A DNA stretch of 64,000 bases from an uncultured Clostridia bacterium (GCA_948630815.1 CAPIEU010000007.1:16015-80014); one strand, 5' to 3'; positions 46,210-55,893 are shown, counted from the first letter of the stretch. The notes: generated by a model from the letters alone, not told the origin. Numbers and translations are program-made.

Positions 46210-47086
46210 ATATATAATCCTCTGTTTCTGTGTTTTTTAATATTTCTACTATCTTGTCTATCATTTCCCCAGGGGTTGATGCTCCTGCCATAACTCCTAC
46301 TTTTTTAAATCTTTTTATATAATTTATGTATAAATCTTCTAATGTCTCTACAAACACTACATTACTGCATTCTTTTAATGCTATTTCATACAATTTGTTT
46401 GTATTAGAACTTTTCTTTCCACCAATAATTATCATTAACTCTACCTGTTTTGCTATCTCTTTAGTTTCTATTTGTCTTAACTTTGTTGCATCACAAATAG
46501 TTTTGTTTACTTCTAAATTTGAATTTTTTGGTATTTTCATTTTAATTATGCTTACAAAATTATCAAATTTCTCCATAGAAAAAGTTGTTTGCGAAAATAT
46601 TGTTATATTTCTAATATCTTTTTTTATTATATCTTCTACAGTATCATTAATGTCTTCTAAATCTTGAATTACACTAGAATTATCTCCTGCAAAACTAACA
46701 CTTCCAACTGTTTCAGGATGTGCTTTTTCTCCTATATAAATTATGTAATAACCTAAAGCTTTATATTTTTCAATTCTTTTATGAATGTCTAGCACTTTTG
46801 GGCATGTTAAATCAATTAATTTAATATTTTTTGCTTCAATTTCTTCATATATTTTTTTAGGAATTCCATGTGCTCTTATAATTAACTCTTTTCCATCTGG
46901 TACATCTTGAATATCTTTCACAATAGTTAGCCCTTTTTTCTCAAGTTTTTTAATAACTTCAGGATTATGAACTAATTGTCCTAAACAATATATTCTTTTT
47001 TTCTTTTCTAAATTATTTTTCGTTTTTATTACTGTGTTTCTTACTCCTTGACAGAATCCTGCCTTTTTTCCAAATATTACTTCCAT
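46193..47086 (-). CDS. ispH: 4-hydroxy-3-methylbut-2-enyl diphosphate reductase IspH
   Basis: The last enzyme of the MEP isoprenoid pathway, with a [4Fe-4S] cluster. The three cluster Cys are in KAGFCQGV, DLTCPKVL and NKTICDATKL; RAHGIPK and FSQTTFS are conserved. It has 297 residues. The pathway supplies undecaprenol for the wall genes here. Confidence 0.96.
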   Translation of the reverse strand: MEVIFGKKAGFCQGVRNTVIKTKNNLEKKKRIYCLGQLVHNPEVIKKLEKKGLTIVKDIQDVPDGKELIIRAHGIPKKIYEEIEAKNIKLIDLTCPKVLDIHKRIEKYKALGYYIIYIGEKAHPETVGSVSFAGDNSSVIQDLEDINDTVEDIIKKDIRNITIFSQTTFSMEKFDNFVSIIKMKIPKNSNLEVNKTICDATKLRQIETKEIAKQVELMIIIGGKKSSNTNKLYEIALKECSNVVFVETLEDLYINYIKRFKKVGVMAGASTPGEMIDKIVEILKNTETEDYIYENSR

Positions 47087-47105
47087 AACAAATCCCTTAT
47101 TTTTC

Positions 47106-47306
47106 TTATATTCTACTTAGTACCTCAAAAAAGCAATATATTAATGTAAAATTCAATGTACTAAATAATACTCCCATAACAATTAGTAATGTCATAAATT
47201 TGTTGTTTAATATTCTTTTTACAAACCTTCTAAAAAAAGAATATTCTAGCTTGTCCTTTTTCTCATTATAACTAATACTAAAAATTTCATCTTTTGCATA
47301 CTCCAT
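47106..47306 (-). CDS. Small membrane protein (66 aa), unknown
   Basis: A polar, Lys/Glu-rich first half (to about residue 35) and one membrane helix (MTLLIVMGVLFSTLNFTLI region). A weak AGGGGGATTTA lies before ATG 47306. It sits between uvrC and ispH on the same strand. No family recognised. Confidence 0.6.
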   Translation of the reverse strand: MEYAKDEIFSISYNEKKDKLEYSFFRRFVKRILNNKFMTLLIVMGVLFSTLNFTLIYCFFEVLSRI

Positions 47307-47419
47307 AGTATAAATCCCCCTATATATTTATTTATAAAATAAATATATTCGGTTTTTTATGAAATATTACTAATTTCTATTAAATAATATCATAAAGTTT
47401 AGAGTATTTTCAACTAATT

Positions 47420-49215
47420 TCAACGTTTTTTTAGTTCTTCTTTTATTGTTCTTGCTAAATTTTCATTAATTCCTTTTATTTTTGTAAGCTCCTCTAACTT
47501 AGCATCTTTTATTTTTTCTACGTCCCCAAATCTTTTTAGTAATTCTTGTTTTTTTACCTGTCCAATTCCCAAAATACTATCTAATGCTGATTTTGTAATT
47601 TCTTTATCACGTACTTTTCTATGATATTCAATTGCAGTTTTATGAACTTCATCTTGGAAATTAGTTATTAAATTCATCAAATTCTCTGACAATTCCTGCT
47701 CATTTCTATTCTCATCTATTAATGCTCTTGTTCTATGTTTATCATTTTTTACCATGCCATATAATTTAATATCTAGTCCTAGTTTATCAATCACCCCTCT
47801 TGCTGCCCTAAGCTGTGTTATTCCACCATCTACAAATATTGCATCTGGTAATTTTCCAAATCCTCCATTTGTATCTTTAATAGAATGTTTTAATCTTCTT
47901 TCGATAACTTCTTCCATACATTTTGGATCATCTTGTGTTAAAACAGTTTTTATTCTAAATCTTCTTGATAATTTATGATTAATTATTCCATCTTGTAATA
48001 CACACATTCCGTGCTACCATATTTGTTCCGTGATATATTTGATATATCAAATGTTTCTATTTTTCTTGGCATTTTATCCATTTTTAAGACTTCTTTTAAT
48101 TCCATTAATATATCAAATTTATCTTTTGATTTGTTTTCTAATGTAACCTTTGCATTATTTTCTGCCATTTCTACAAATCTTAATTTTTCACCTTTTTGAG
48201 GAGATTTTAATTCAACTTTTCTTCCAACTTTGTTAGATAGCCATTCTTCTATTATGGTTTTATCTTCTATTTCTTCTTTTAACATAATTTTATGTGGTAT
48301 TTCATCTTTTGTTAAATAATATTGTTTTATAAAACTTGATAAAATTTCTTCGTTTTGTACATCTTTCAAATCACTAAAAAAGTAATGTTCCCTTCCTATC
48401 ATTTTACTTTTTCTTACAAAAAATATCTCAACACATACACTAATATCATTTTTAGCAAGTCCTATAACATCAATATCATTTTCTGTTATATTTGATACTT
48501 TTTGTTTTTGTGAAATTCTTTCTATTGCATTTATTGTATCTCTTAAATTTGCCGCTTCTTCATATTCTTGATTTATTGCTTTTTCTTTCATTTTTTTATC
48601 TAATTCTTTTATTATTTTGTCTATTTTTCCTTCTAATAGCATAATAATTTGGTCTATTTGCTCCCTATATTCTTCCTTTGTAACATATCCCATACATGGT
48701 GCAAGACATCTATTTATGTGATAATTTAAACACGCTCTTTTGTTTGATTTAAAATTTCTACATTGTCGTATTTTAAATCTTTGCTTTATAAAATCTACCA
48801 TTTCTTTTGCACTGCCTGGATTTGCATATGGTCCAAAGTATTTTGCACCATCATTTAATATCGTCCTTGTTATAAATACATTTGGATAATCTGATTTTAC
48901 ATCTATTTTTATATATGGATAAGTTTTATCATCTTTTAACAATACATTAAATTTAGGTCTATTTTCCTTAATTAGATTACACTCTAATATTAATGCTTCT
49001 GCTTCATTGTCTGTAACTATATATTCAAAGTGGTCTATTAAACTAACCATATTTTCAATTCTTTTTGTTTTGTTATTTTTTCTAAAATATTGCCTTACTC
49101 TATTTCTTAAAATTACTGCTTTTCCAACATATATTATGTTGTCAAATTTGTCTTTCATAATATATACACCTGGTTTTTTAGGCAATTTTTTTAATTCTTC
49201 TTCTATGTTAAACAT
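47420..49215 (-). CDS. uvrC: Excinuclease ABC subunit UvrC, read through two CGG +1 sites
   Basis: UvrC makes both incisions in nucleotide excision repair. The GIY-YIG domain (KPGVYIMKD, IIYVGKA), the UVR motif and the RNase H-like C-terminal domain (DGGITQLRAA) are present, ending in two HhH motifs. The triplet frame breaks in FDISNIS at CGG 48028-48030 and again at CGG 48009-48011; skipping both Cs gives ISGTNMVAGMCVLQDGIINH. The first Gly is the conserved Q/S-G-T. The joined protein is 597 residues, normal for UvrC. Confidence 0.95.
48008..48011 (-). other. CGGA +1/quadruplet site, second in uvrC
   Basis: GTA GCA CGG AAT GTG in triplets; GTA GCA (C)GGA ATG TGT gives V-A-G-M-C and continues to the C-terminal nuclease domain. 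Confidence 0.9.
48027..48030 (-). other. CGGA +1/quadruplet site, first in uvrC
   Basis: ATA TCA CGG AAC AAA in triplets; ATA TCA (C)GGA ACA AAT gives I-S-G-T-N, the conserved UvrC motif. Confidence 0.9.
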
Positions 49216-49257
49216 ATCTTGCTCCTATTGTATAAATTTGCTCATATTCTACGTATA

Positions 49258-49322
49258 AATCCGCTCCATCCTGCTGAATGTAGGAGATTTTTGTTTTTCT
49301 CTCAAGGTTCGAAAAACAAAAA
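49258..49322 (+). repeat. Dispersed intergenic repeat, family B, copy 2
   Basis: ATCCGCTCCATCCTGCTGAA then TGTAGGAGA, followed by GTTTTTCTCTCAAGGTTCGA and AAAACAAAAA; close to 4779-4850. Confidence 0.65.
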
Positions 49323-49542
49323 GGGATCTCGTTTATGTGTCTCTACTTCTTTAATAAAAAGTCGATTTTTCCTATTCAATAAAAAATGCAGACACGCTAG
49401 TTTGTCGCCTGTCTGCATAAACTTGCTATTCTCTCCTAAGCAAGTTACCCCCCAAATATAACTTGTTCCCAAGTTAACATTATACGTTACTTCCCTTATA
49501 ACGCATTACTATTATATAATCTTTTTTCTAAATTGTCAATAC

Positions 49543-50058
49543 TTATTCTCCAATATATCCAATATATGGTAAATTTCTATATTGTTCGTTAACATCAAGC
49601 CCATATCCTACAACAAATTTATCTGGTATTTCAAATCCTGTGTAATCTACTTTTACATTATATATTCTTCTTTCTGGCTTGTCTAATAATGTACAAAGTT
49701 TAAGGCTATTTGGTTTTCTTCCTTTTAAATGTTCAAGTAAGTAGCTTAAAGTTCTTCCTGTATCTATTATATCTTCAACAACAATAACATCTTTATTTTC
49801 TATTGACTCTTTTAAATCTAACTTTAGTTCTATATTAGAAGATACTGTAGAAGAACCATAACTTGATACTTGTATAAATTCTATTTTTACATTTCCATTA
49901 ATTTTTTTGGCTAAATCTACTGTAAAGAAGCTTGAACCTTTTAAAATACATATTAGAGTAATTTCTTTTCCTTCATAATCTTTTTCTATTTTTTTAGCAA
50001 TTTCTATAACTTTATTTTGTATCCTTTCTTCATCTATTAATACTTTTATATCTTCCAT
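49543..50058 (-). CDS. hpt: Hypoxanthine phosphoribosyltransferase
   Basis: A purine-salvage enzyme that makes IMP/GMP from hypoxanthine/guanine and PRPP. The PRPP motif VIVVEDIIDTGRTL is intact; CILKGSSFF and the substrate lid region SSYGSSTVSS are typical, as is the C-terminal FVVGYGLDVNEQYRNLPYIG. It has 171 residues. It is monocistronic on the minus strand. Confidence 0.96.
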   Translation of the reverse strand: MEDIKVLIDEERIQNKVIEIAKKIEKDYEGKEITLICILKGSSFFTVDLAKKINGNVKIEFIQVSSYGSSTVSSNIELKLDLKESIENKDVIVVEDIIDTGRTLSYLLEHLKGRKPNSLKLCTLLDKPERRIYNVKVDYTGFEIPDKFVVGYGLDVNEQYRNLPYIGYIGE

Positions 50059-50227
50059 ATTAATACCCCTTCTCTTTTTTATTTTTTAAATTATATCACT
50101 CGCTATTAAATTAGTAAAGTATTTTTTATGGCATTATATTATGAAAGATATTTTAATAATTCTATAGATTTTTATATATACTTATATTATAATATACATA
50201 TATTTTATGAGAAAGGAGAAAATTCAA

Positions 50228-50888
50228 ATGGAAGAAAACGTAAAAGAATATAGCCTAATTCGGAAAAACTTTTTTCTGGATGTTTTTAGGTCTATTAGGT
50301 ACTGCTATTGTTGCTTGGTATACATATTCGTCTGGATTATTTATTGATATTATTTTTAAAGGTTACTTTAATATTTTATTAATTGTAGAACTAGTAGTAG
50401 TTATTGTATTTTCATTACTATTTAAGAAACTACCACCAACTATTGTTGGTATACTATACTTTGTATATGCTATGATAAATGGTGTTTCTTTATCTGTAAT
50501 TTTTGTTGTTTTTGAATTAAATTCTATTGTTTGGTTATTTATAGCAAGTGCTATTTTATTTGGTGGAATGGCTCTTTATGGCTATAAAACTAATAAAGAT
50601 TTATCTAATTGGAAAACACTTCTTTTTGGTATATTAATTGTAGGTCTTATTTTAAGTTTAATTAACATATTCTTAGGTAATTCTATGTTAGATATTATAC
50701 TAGATTGGGTTATTTTATTTGTATTTTTTGGTGTTACTGCATATGATATGAATAAGATTAAACAATTACAAGATGACGAAAGTCTAGATCAAAGCAAATT
50801 ACACATATATGGTGCAATGGAATTATATCTTGATTTTATTAATATCTTTTTACGAGTATTATCAATATTTGGAAAAAGAAAAAATTAG
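50228..50888 (+). CDS. Bax inhibitor-1 (BI-1/YccA) family membrane protein, read through one CGG +1 site
   Basis: A seven-helix membrane protein of the BI-1 family (calcium-leak/YetJ type). It starts MEENVKEYSLI at ATG 50228 (GAAAGGAGAA before it). Triplets run into LIRKNFFLDVFRSIR and stop; skipping the C of CGG 50261-50263 gives SLIGKTFFWMFLGLLGT and joins the membrane domain. The conserved end TAYDMNKIK...YLDFINIFLRVL contains the pH-sensing Asp pair. It has 219 residues. Confidence 0.9.
50261..50264 (+). other. CGGA +1/quadruplet site in the BI-1 family gene
   Basis: CTA ATT CGG AAA AAC in triplets; CTA ATT (C)GGA AAA ACT TTT gives L-I-G-K-T-F. It is the second plus-strand case and lies only 11 codons after the start. 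Confidence 0.88.
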
Positions 50889-50895
50889 AATTGTT

Positions 50896-50989
50896 AGAGA
50901 GTGTCAAAAATATGTACTGAACCCAAATTATTAAACTTTTTTTGTCTAATAATTTGGGTTCACTTCACAAAAATAGCACTCTCTTTTTA
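50896..50989. repeat. Nested inverted repeat, IS-end-like
   Basis: AGAGAGTG (outer left) pairs with CACTCTCT (outer right), and GAACCCAAATTATTA pairs with TAATAATTTGGGTTC inside. The inner hairpin can terminate the BI-1 transcript. The layout looks like the two ends of a mobile element brought together after loss of the middle. Confidence 0.55.
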
Positions 50990-51092
50990 CTGTTAATCCT
51001 CTTTGCTATGGCGAATGTGAATCGGCAAAGTAAATAGTAGTATTTAAGTCGTTCTCTATATTGATAAAGTCACCTACTTTTCCTATCAACAT
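50975..51092 (-). pseudogene. IS30-like transposase remnant
   Basis: On the minus strand from ATG 51092 the translation runs ...NDLNTTIYFADSHSP, then TAG, then QRG. YFADxxSPWQRG is the signature near the C-terminus of IS30-family transposases; the Trp codon has become a stop. Only about 40 codons remain. The rest of the 350-base gap 50889-51247 (including TTGCACTTGATATTATAATC at 51167) may be decayed IS flank; no intact gene is seen. Confidence 0.5.
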
Positions 51093-51247
51093 AACCTCCG
51101 TGTATATGTTTGTTGTTGTTTTATTCATTTTACACTAAAGTTATTATGAAGTCTATTTTTTGTGTGTTGCACTTGATATTATAATCTGCCCTCTCTTGCA
51201 CATCTTTGTAAGATATTTAAGATTTATACTGAATATTAACTTTTCGT

Positions 51248-51898
51248 CTAATCATCATATTTATCTGCTTCATCAAACACTATTTCTTCAGGAGCATCTT
51301 CTAATGGCTCTTCGTATTCATATTCAAATGTGATATTCTTAGGTTCTCTTTGTTTTCTTGGTATTGTTTTTTGTACAACATGAGAATACTCTTCTTTTAC
51401 TTTGTCTTTTAATTCTTGTTTTGTTTTTTGTTCCTCTCTTTTTTGTCTTATTTCTTCTTGCCTTGTTTTATTTTTCTCTTCTTTTCTATTTTGCATAGAC
51501 CTATTTATTAAATTGTTTGCTTTTTCTACTAAGTCTGGCATATAATCTAATAATTTATCTATACATGAATCATGATCTATTGGTAATAATTTTACACCAC
51601 TTGGTTGAACTATTAAAAACGCTACTGGCATAATATTTACACCTGCTCCTGCTCCCCCTCCAAATGGTAATCTGTATTGTATTTCCTCTTCTTTATCCTT
51701 TTTGGTATATTCATCTATTGTTTCTCCTTTAAATTCGCTTCCTCCTGATGCAAATCCAAAACACACTTTTGAAATTGGTATAATTACTATATTATTTGAT
51801 GTTTCAATTGGTTCTCCTATAATTGTATTTACATCAACCATATCTTGTATACTATTCATAGCTGTAACCATAAGTCCTTCTATTGGATGTTCGTTCAC
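51248..51898 (-). CDS. ytfJ: GerW/YtfJ family sporulation protein
   Basis: A spore protein of the GerW family, needed in Bacillus for normal germination. The conserved part (1-130) has IIGEPIETSNNIVIIPISKV, FGFASGGSEF and LPFGGGAGAGVNIMPVAFLI. A charged helical extension (about 140-216) is longer than in Bacillus. It follows a DUF2953 gene, as ytfJ follows ytfI, with a 47-base overlap. Confidence 0.9.
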   Translation of the reverse strand: MNEHPIEGLMVTAMNSIQDMVDVNTIIGEPIETSNNIVIIPISKVCFGFASGGSEFKGETIDEYTKKDKEEEIQYRLPFGGGAGAGVNIMPVAFLIVQPSGVKLLPIDHDSCIDKLLDYMPDLVEKANNLINRSMQNRKEEKNKTRQEEIRQKREEQKTKQELKDKVKEEYSHVVQKTIPRKQREPKNITFEYEYEEPLEDAPEEIVFDEADKYDD

Positions 51899-52484
51899 TT
51901 TCCTCCACTCTCCTTTTCTTTATTAAAAGATATATTATAGAAATAATATGTACCATTTTTACCTTAATTATACAATTTAAATTTAAGTTTATTATATTTT
52001 TATCTTGATATATTGGATATATTTCATAGTTATATCTTTCTTTATCATATTTTTTCACTACTCTTGCAAGCAAAACACCAATAACACTTGCCAAAATAGT
52101 AATTATTGCAGATGTTAAAATTACATCTATTGTTCCTATTTCTAATTTTAACTTTAACTTATCTATACTAATTTGCAACTTTTTTATAATCTTTTTTATA
52201 TCTTTTTTAGATGGCATATTTGTTTTTGCTTGTTTAAAGTCAATATTTTTTACTTTTTCTTTTACCTTTAATTTATTTACTAATTCTTTATCTATTTTTA
52301 TTGAAAATATTTTTAATTTGTTTAGAAAAAGTAATTCAAAAAATACTTTATAATCAACATTTAGTTTTCCACATTGATTATAATTTGATACCTTAAATTT
52401 CTCTATTCTAACTGATATTGTTGATAAAATAACTACTGTAATCAGTAATACTAAAAATAAGCAAATAAAAAAAACTAATACCAT
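51852..52484 (-). CDS. DUF2953 (YtfI-like) membrane protein
   Basis: A 210-residue protein with an N-terminal helix (2-22), a second helix region (about 120-142) and family-like ends KERYNYEIYPIYQDKNIINL and CIIKVKMVHII. DUF2953 genes typically precede ytfJ in spore-formers, and here the two overlap, suggesting translational coupling. Confidence 0.82.
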   Translation of the reverse strand: MVLVFFICLFLVLLITVVILSTISVRIEKFKVSNYNQCGKLNVDYKVFFELLFLNKLKIFSIKIDKELVNKLKVKEKVKNIDFKQAKTNMPSKKDIKKIIKKLQISIDKLKLKLEIGTIDVILTSAIITILASVIGVLLARVVKKYDKERYNYEIYPIYQDKNIINLNLNCIIKVKMVHIISIIYLLIKKRRVEESERTSNRRTYGYSYE

Positions 52485-52568
52485 ATGAACACCTTCTTTA
52501 TAGTATTAGTTTTTCCATATTTTTCTTGTTTATACATTACTATTCATACTCTAATTTATTTCTAACTA

Positions 52569-52654
52569 GTTCCACGTGAATGTAGTGCTTTTTATTTTTC
52601 GAACCTTGAGAGAAAAATAAAAATGCCCTACATTCAGCAAGATGGAACGGATTT
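52569..52654 (-). repeat. Dispersed intergenic repeat, family B, copy 3 (reverse)
   Basis: Read on the minus strand: ATCCGTTCCATCTTGCTGAA then TGTAGGGCA, followed by TTTTTCTCTCAAGGTTCGAA and AAATAAAAA, matching 49258-49322. Confidence 0.65.
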
Positions 52655-52680
52655 TTAATATATAGACTAAATATTAACGT

Positions 52681-54181
52681 TTATACAATTAACTCTAGTT
52701 CAAAATAAAATTCTACTCCAGTTTCTTTATTTACTACCCCATAGTCTTTTTTATAATTATTCATTATAGCTTTTACTAAAGACAATCCTATTCCTGTGCC
52801 TCCATCTTCTCTATTTCTTGATTCATCTATTTTATAAAATCTATTCCAAATTCTACTTAGTTTTTCCTCTTCTATATTTTCTCCAGTATTAAAGACTGAA
52901 ACTCTTACTGTATTCTTTTCGATATTTGCTTCTACATCTATCTTTATTACTTTTTTATTATTAATTTCTTTTGCATTCTTTATAGCATTAGTTAAATAGT
53001 TTGTTATTACTTGTTCAATATAGAAAGAATCTGCATTAACAAATATTTGACTCTCTTTATCATATTTTACTTCTATATTGTTTTCATTTAACATCACACT
53101 AGATTTTCTTACTACTTCTTTAATTAATTCACAAATATCAAATTTATCATTGTTAAATTCTCTTTTTCCATATTCTAGTTTCATTAATTCTAACAATTGT
53201 TTTACTAATGTATCCATTTTATTTGCTTCATCTAAAATAACACTTGCATAAAATTTTCTATTTTCTTCATCTGTATTTACATTTTCTATTAATCCTTCCG
53301 AATATCCTTGTATTAGGGCTATTGGCGTTTTTAATTCATGTGATACATCTTGAATAAATTGTTTTCTCATTTCATCTATTTTAGATTTTTCTTCTATATC
53401 TTTTTCAAGTTCAACATTTGTTTCACGTAATCTATTTATTGTCTTTTCTAATTTATCACTCATTGTATTTATGCTTTTTCCTAAGTTATTAATTTCATCA
53501 TCTGCATCTGTTATTCTATATTTATGGCTAAAATCTAACTTAGCCATTTTGTTTGCTATATCATTTAATTCTAAAATTGGTTTTGTAAATTTTCTAGATA
53601 TAAATGATACTACAAATCCACCTATAATTATTGTAAATCCACCTATTAAATATAAAAATTTGTTTGATATTTTAACACTTTCATGAACAGATGCTACTGG
53701 CATTCTTATATATAAAATATATCCATTATCAAGTGTTGCAGTAAACAAAATAAATGTTAATCCATTTCCGCACATCTTCTACTCTTCTTATTGAAATTTT
53801 ATCATCTTTATATACAATATGTTTATCATTTTCTTTAAAATTGGTAAGTACATTCATATTATTTATTGTAGATAAAAAATCTTTATTAGTTGAATATATA
53901 CTTATATTTCTATTTGTTTTTATTAATATATCAAAATTATGATTTATGGCTGCTTTTTCAAGTTCTAATTCTATATTTATACTACTATCTTCGTTTTTAT
54001 AATAACTATTTATTCTATTGTATAATGATATTAAGTTTTTTTGCTTTGAATATAAGTAGAAAGTTTCTAAGACAACGTTATTTGTTACAATTAAAAATGC
54101 TATTATTATTATTACTACAATGCAAAGTGTTAAAAATAGCTTTATTCTAATTGATTTGAATTTATTTTTTAAGTTTTCCAT
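52681..54181 (-). CDS. Two-component sensor histidine kinase (VanS/PhoR-like), read through one CGG +1 site
   Basis: It has helices at about 12-33 and 178-200 around an extracellular sensor, a HAMP domain (FTKPILELNDIANKMAKLDF), the H box VSHELKTPIALIQGY, N box NYLTNAIKNA and G boxes GTGIGLSLV. In triplets the sensor region breaks after VEDV at CGG 53768-53770; skipping the C gives VEDVGNGLTFILFTATLDNG and a 499-residue protein. The partner regulator gene lies upstream at 54311-54988. Confidence 0.92.
53767..53770 (-). other. CGGA +1/quadruplet site in the sensor kinase gene
   Basis: GAT GTG CGG AAA TGG in triplets; GAT GTG (C)GGA AAT GGA gives D-V-G-N-G and connects the sensor to the second helix and kinase. 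Confidence 0.88.
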
Positions 54182-54257
54182 TTTGTTTTTCTCCTTGTAT
54201 GTTTTGTTTATAACTCATTTATAAATAATTACATATATTTGTTATATCAATTATTTT

Positions 54258-54283
54258 GGGCGGACACGAGACCCGCCCCTACA
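54258..54283 (+). repeat. Dispersed hairpin repeat, family A, best copy
   Basis: GGGCGGACACGAGACCCGCC then CCTACA. GGGCGG pairs with the CCGCCC of the right arm around ACACGAGA. Confidence 0.7.
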
Positions 54284-54310
54284 TTTTATAATTAATTTTT
54301 CCTATTAGAT

Positions 54311-54988
54311 TTATTTCACTTCAAACTTGTAGCCTACACCTCTCATTGTTTCTATGTATTTTCCTTTTTTACCTAGTTTGTGTCTTATCTTTTTTATGTG
54401 ACTGTCTATTGTTCTTGAATCTCCATAATAATCATAATTCCATACATTGTTTAGTATTTTATCTCTTGATAATGCAATTCCTTCATTGTCTAATAGATAT
54501 TTTAATAACTCATATTCTCTTAAGCTCATTTCAATATTTTTTCCATCTACTTTTACAGTTCTTCCATCTACATCTATTGTTATTCCTCCATAATCTTTTA
54601 TGCTGTTTTCATTTTGCTTTATTCTTTTTAATATTGCTTCTACTCTTGCAACAAGTATTTTAGGGCTAAATGGTTTTGATATGTATTCATCTACTCCTAG
54701 TTCAAATCCAAATAGTTCATCTTGTTCTTCCCCACGAGCTGTAAGCATAATTATTGGCACTTTGGAGTCTTGCCTAATTTGTCTAAGTACAGACCATCCA
54801 TCTAGTTTTGGCATCATAACATCTAATAATATTAAACCTATTTTATTTTTGTTTTCTTCAAAAATTTCTAATGCTTTTTCTCCATCTTCTGCTTCAATAA
54901 CACTAAATTCTTTTTGTTTTAAAAAGTCACTAATTAATTTTCTCATTCTTGCTTCATCATCAACAACAAGTACTGTTACATTATTCAT
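54311..54988 (-). CDS. OmpR-family response regulator
   Basis: A 225-residue regulator with receiver domain (VVDDEARM acidic pocket, LLDVMMPKLDG phospho-Asp, YISKPFSPK Lys) and a winged-helix DNA-binding domain (SLREYELLKYL, SRTIDSHIKKIRHKLG, RGVGYKFE). Partner of the kinase that follows 129 bases downstream; a family A repeat separates them. Confidence 0.94.
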   Translation of the reverse strand: MNNVTVLVVDDEARMRKLISDFLKQKEFSVIEAEDGEKALEIFEENKNKIGLILLDVMMPKLDGWSVLRQIRQDSKVPIIMLTARGEEQDELFGFELGVDEYISKPFSPKILVARVEAILKRIKQNENSIKDYGGITIDVDGRTVKVDGKNIEMSLREYELLKYLLDNEGIALSRDKILNNVWNYDYYGDSRTIDSHIKKIRHKLGKKGKYIETMRGVGYKFEVK

Positions 54989-55055
54989 TGCTTACTCAAA
55001 CTCCTTTTGATTTTTTATATTTATTTATATTATATTTATGTTTTGTGTCTATAAA

Positions 55056-55084
55056 TTGACTTTTATATGATTTTTTGCTATAAT
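55056..55084 (+). promoter_or_regulatory. Sigma-A-type promoter of the 55171 gene
   Basis: TTGACT (55056-55061), 17 bases, TATAAT (55079-55084), close to consensus. Confidence 0.8.
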
Positions 55085-55128
55085 CATTATGTGAACAATA
55101 ATACTTTGCACTTTCTAAAAGGTAAACT

Positions 55129-55150
55129 TTCGGAGGTGCAAGCCTCCGAG
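55129..55150 (+). promoter_or_regulatory. Leader hairpin upstream of the 55171 gene
   Basis: TCGGAGG pairs with CCTCCGA around TGCAAG, between promoter and ribosome site. Without a T-run it is not a terminator; it may stabilise the mRNA or act as a protein-binding leader. Confidence 0.5.
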
Positions 55151-55170
55151 CAAATGTAAAGGAGGTTACT

Positions 55171-55445
55171 ATGTTTAAATTATTCAAAAAAAGAACAAAA
55201 ACCAATGAGGAATCAATTTTTCCCGATGCACGGGATATGCACGATGCAACCATTAGTGCTTGGCCCACTACAAGTGCTGAAGAAATCTTGCGCGAAATAG
55301 AAAGACGCAAGATATCTGGTTACCCATTTGCATTTTTTCAGGAGCTAATATTGCTCGAAAAACGCGTAAGCAACTTCGTAAAAAGCACTATTACGTTCAA
55401 CTTTCTGCTACTGTGGAAGGTGTTCCTTGTTTTAAAGTTTCATGG
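55171..55445 (+). pseudogene. Orphan small gene with in-frame CGG (Arg) and a frame break at a T6 run
   Basis: AAAGGAGG precedes ATG 55171. The first frame gives a basic start (MFKLFKKRTK), then FPDARDMHD with CGG 55231-55233 as Arg, and RREI-like KISGYPFAFF. A second frame (-1) from about 55339 gives SGANIARKTRKQLRKKHYYV and ends EGVPCFKVSW at TAA about 55445. The switch is at GCATTTTTTC; one more T would join the frames. So the gene has lost a T, or slips there during transcription. Its CGC/CGG/CCC codons differ from the surrounding genome. A +1 skip at the CGG does not help. Confidence 0.5.
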
Positions 55446-55484
55446 TAAGTTCTTCACTGTGCTATCTTTGATGGTACAGTGTTT

Positions 55485-55874
55485 TTATAATAACCTCTCA
55501 AATTTTTCTTTTATATCTTGTAATAATACAATATATTTTTCTTTTACGTTCTTATATACCTTTCTTGATTCTTCTTCATCATACAAATGTGCTAGTGAAT
55601 TTCTTGCAATCATCATTTTTATCCAGGCTTCTCCGTCTTCTATTATTCCTTGTTTAAATCCACTTTGTATTACTTCTCTTGGGCTTCCAGTTTTTTCTGT
55701 AAAACCCATATATTCTAAATAATCTTTTAAGGTTTTCCATGCAAGTTCAAATGTGAATTCAAATCTATGTAATATACCATCTATAGCTAATCTAGTTTCT
55801 TTCTCTTGTAATCCTTCTTTTAGTCTATCTACTGCATTACTATAAGTTTCTATTCTTTGTTCTAATCGACTCAT
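55485..55874 (-). CDS. HI0074-family nucleotidyltransferase substrate-binding protein
   Basis: A four-helix HEPN-related protein of 129 residues with RFEFTFELAWKTLKDYLEY, SPREVIQSGFKQGII and IARNSLAHLYDEE, the family signatures. It normally pairs with a nucleotidyltransferase of the HI0073 type, but no such gene is adjacent; dnaE lies 20 bases upstream. A solitary toxin-like remnant is possible. Confidence 0.85.
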   Translation of the reverse strand: MSRLEQRIETYSNAVDRLKEGLQEKETRLAIDGILHRFEFTFELAWKTLKDYLEYMGFTEKTGSPREVIQSGFKQGIIEDGEAWIKMMIARNSLAHLYDEEESRKVYKNVKEKYIVLLQDIKEKFERLL

Positions 55875-55893
55875 TATAAATCAATCTCACTTC

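Noticed and set aside
51089..51115. CGG in the ribosome-site-like sequence ACGGAGG before ATG 51092
   Set aside because: It is not translated and belongs to the IS remnant; it says nothing about CGG decoding. The same holds for CGGAGG before the 41441 gene.
54996..55310. Minus-strand frame opposite the 55171 gene
   Set aside because: No ribosome site, overlaps the promoter and leader hairpin of a better supported plus-strand gene, and no recognisable motif.
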